Below are positions 63,560 through 64,000 of a stretch of 64,000 nucleotides of DNA, in pieces. The position numbers and the translations under genes were made by a program. The notes beneath the pieces were generated by a model, which had not been told where the DNA came from, did not search any database, and saw only the letters and a list, made by a program, of their open reading frames with translations. Positions within the stretch are counted from its first letter, which is position 1. Each line of letters starts with the position of its first letter. Source of the stretch: Elysia chlorotica (lineage: Eukaryota; Mollusca; Gastropoda; Plakobranchidae); NCBI GenBank assembly GCA_003991915.1, contig RQTK01000432.1:343406-407405 (forward strand). Direction: 5' to 3'.

Positions 63560-63795
63560 GTAGGCTGCTCAGTAGAACATATTTTGGTCACATTGTGTTA
63601 TCAATTTTGGCCAGAAATTGACTAAGATTAGAAGCCTTTAAGAAGAGTTTACATTTTATAAAATAGAAGCAAATCAAAGTTATGAAAAGGGTTTTTTTAA
63701 TCTCAGCAGACAGATTCGTTTTTTAAAGTAATATGAATTACAGTATTATTGAGACATGTTTTTTATAGAATTTGTTTCTTTTCTCTTTTTTTCAG

Positions 63796-63901
63796 TGGCG
63801 AACCAGTACCAGGGCCAAGTTCTGTCCGTGGATATGGTGAGGCGACAGAGGTCCTAGAACAGCTGTCCCTCCATTTCTCCCTGAGAGAACTCCTGGATTA
63901 A
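63796..63901 (+). CDS. Possible terminal exon, unknown gene
   Basis: A good acceptor (TTTTTTTCAG|TGGCG) opens a 34-codon frame, GEPVPGPSSVRGYGEATEVL then EQLSLHFSLRELLD, ending at TAA. Codon use and amphipathic end look like real protein, but I do not recognise it and no partner exon is seen in the window. It could be the last exon of a gene begun elsewhere, or chance. Confidence 0.3.
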
Positions 63902-64000
63902 ATTTGCCAGAGTGCCAGACAAGACAGATGCAAAAGTTCTTGAGGCCTGTCGATTTTTTTTGCTTATTTTTTACTGTTGACATTGTGCAACAGATGTGTG

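Larger units (their letters stand above)
62739..63575. repeat. 47-bp perfect inverted repeat around piggyBac pieces
   Basis: 62739-62785 is the exact reverse complement of 63529-63575. Both copies encode MNNQHIKICH when read outward-in, so the repeat duplicates part of the piggyBac coding region in opposite orientation. Confidence 0.9.

Overview
The window is eukaryotic nuclear DNA. It is AT-rich, has long introns with GT-AG borders, many microsatellites, and several families of SINEs, LINE fragments and DNA transposons. The proteins look like those of a lophotrochozoan, probably a gastropod mollusc. That placement is inference from general repeat and gene character, not from a marker I can prove.

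Region 1 (1300-28299, + strand) is one large gene: the trans-Golgi golgin GCC2 (GCC185). About 28 exons encode roughly 2,080 residues. It starts with the conserved GCC2 N-terminus, continues as coiled coil (two giant exons of 1,857 and 1,701 bp), and ends in a GRIP domain. It carries a tandem duplicated exon pair that can only be used as alternatives, because including both breaks the frame. A SINE tail sits exactly where one splice donor should be, and one expected exon before the GRIP domain is not visible.

Region 2 (28300-37600) is intergenic or 3' UTR, with a stray copy of a GRIP exon, two SINEs with target-site duplications and a LINE fragment. Region 3 (37626-43547, + strand) is a complete eight-exon methylsterol monooxygenase (MSMO1), an ER enzyme of sterol synthesis; its upstream DNA holds a perfect DR1 nuclear-receptor site. 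Region 4 (43548-51650) is intergenic and repeat-rich.

Region 5 (51690-51959) looks like a heat-shock-type promoter with a noncoding first exon and a strong splice donor. The coding part would lie beyond the repeats or outside the window. Region 6 (52560-63580) is a transposon graveyard. It holds a SINE, a LINE with 67-bp direct repeats, a foldback MITE, two different Merlin (ISXO2/IS1016-like) transposases, broken piggyBac pieces, an N-terminal pogo/Tigger transposase, a LINE endonuclease fragment and a degenerate element of a DFAENY-motif family. All the transposase pieces recognised there are on the minus strand. A short exon-like stretch on the + strand closes the window.

No computation was run. 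Homology calls rest on recognising motifs by eye, and exon borders on GT-AG sites plus reading-frame continuity.
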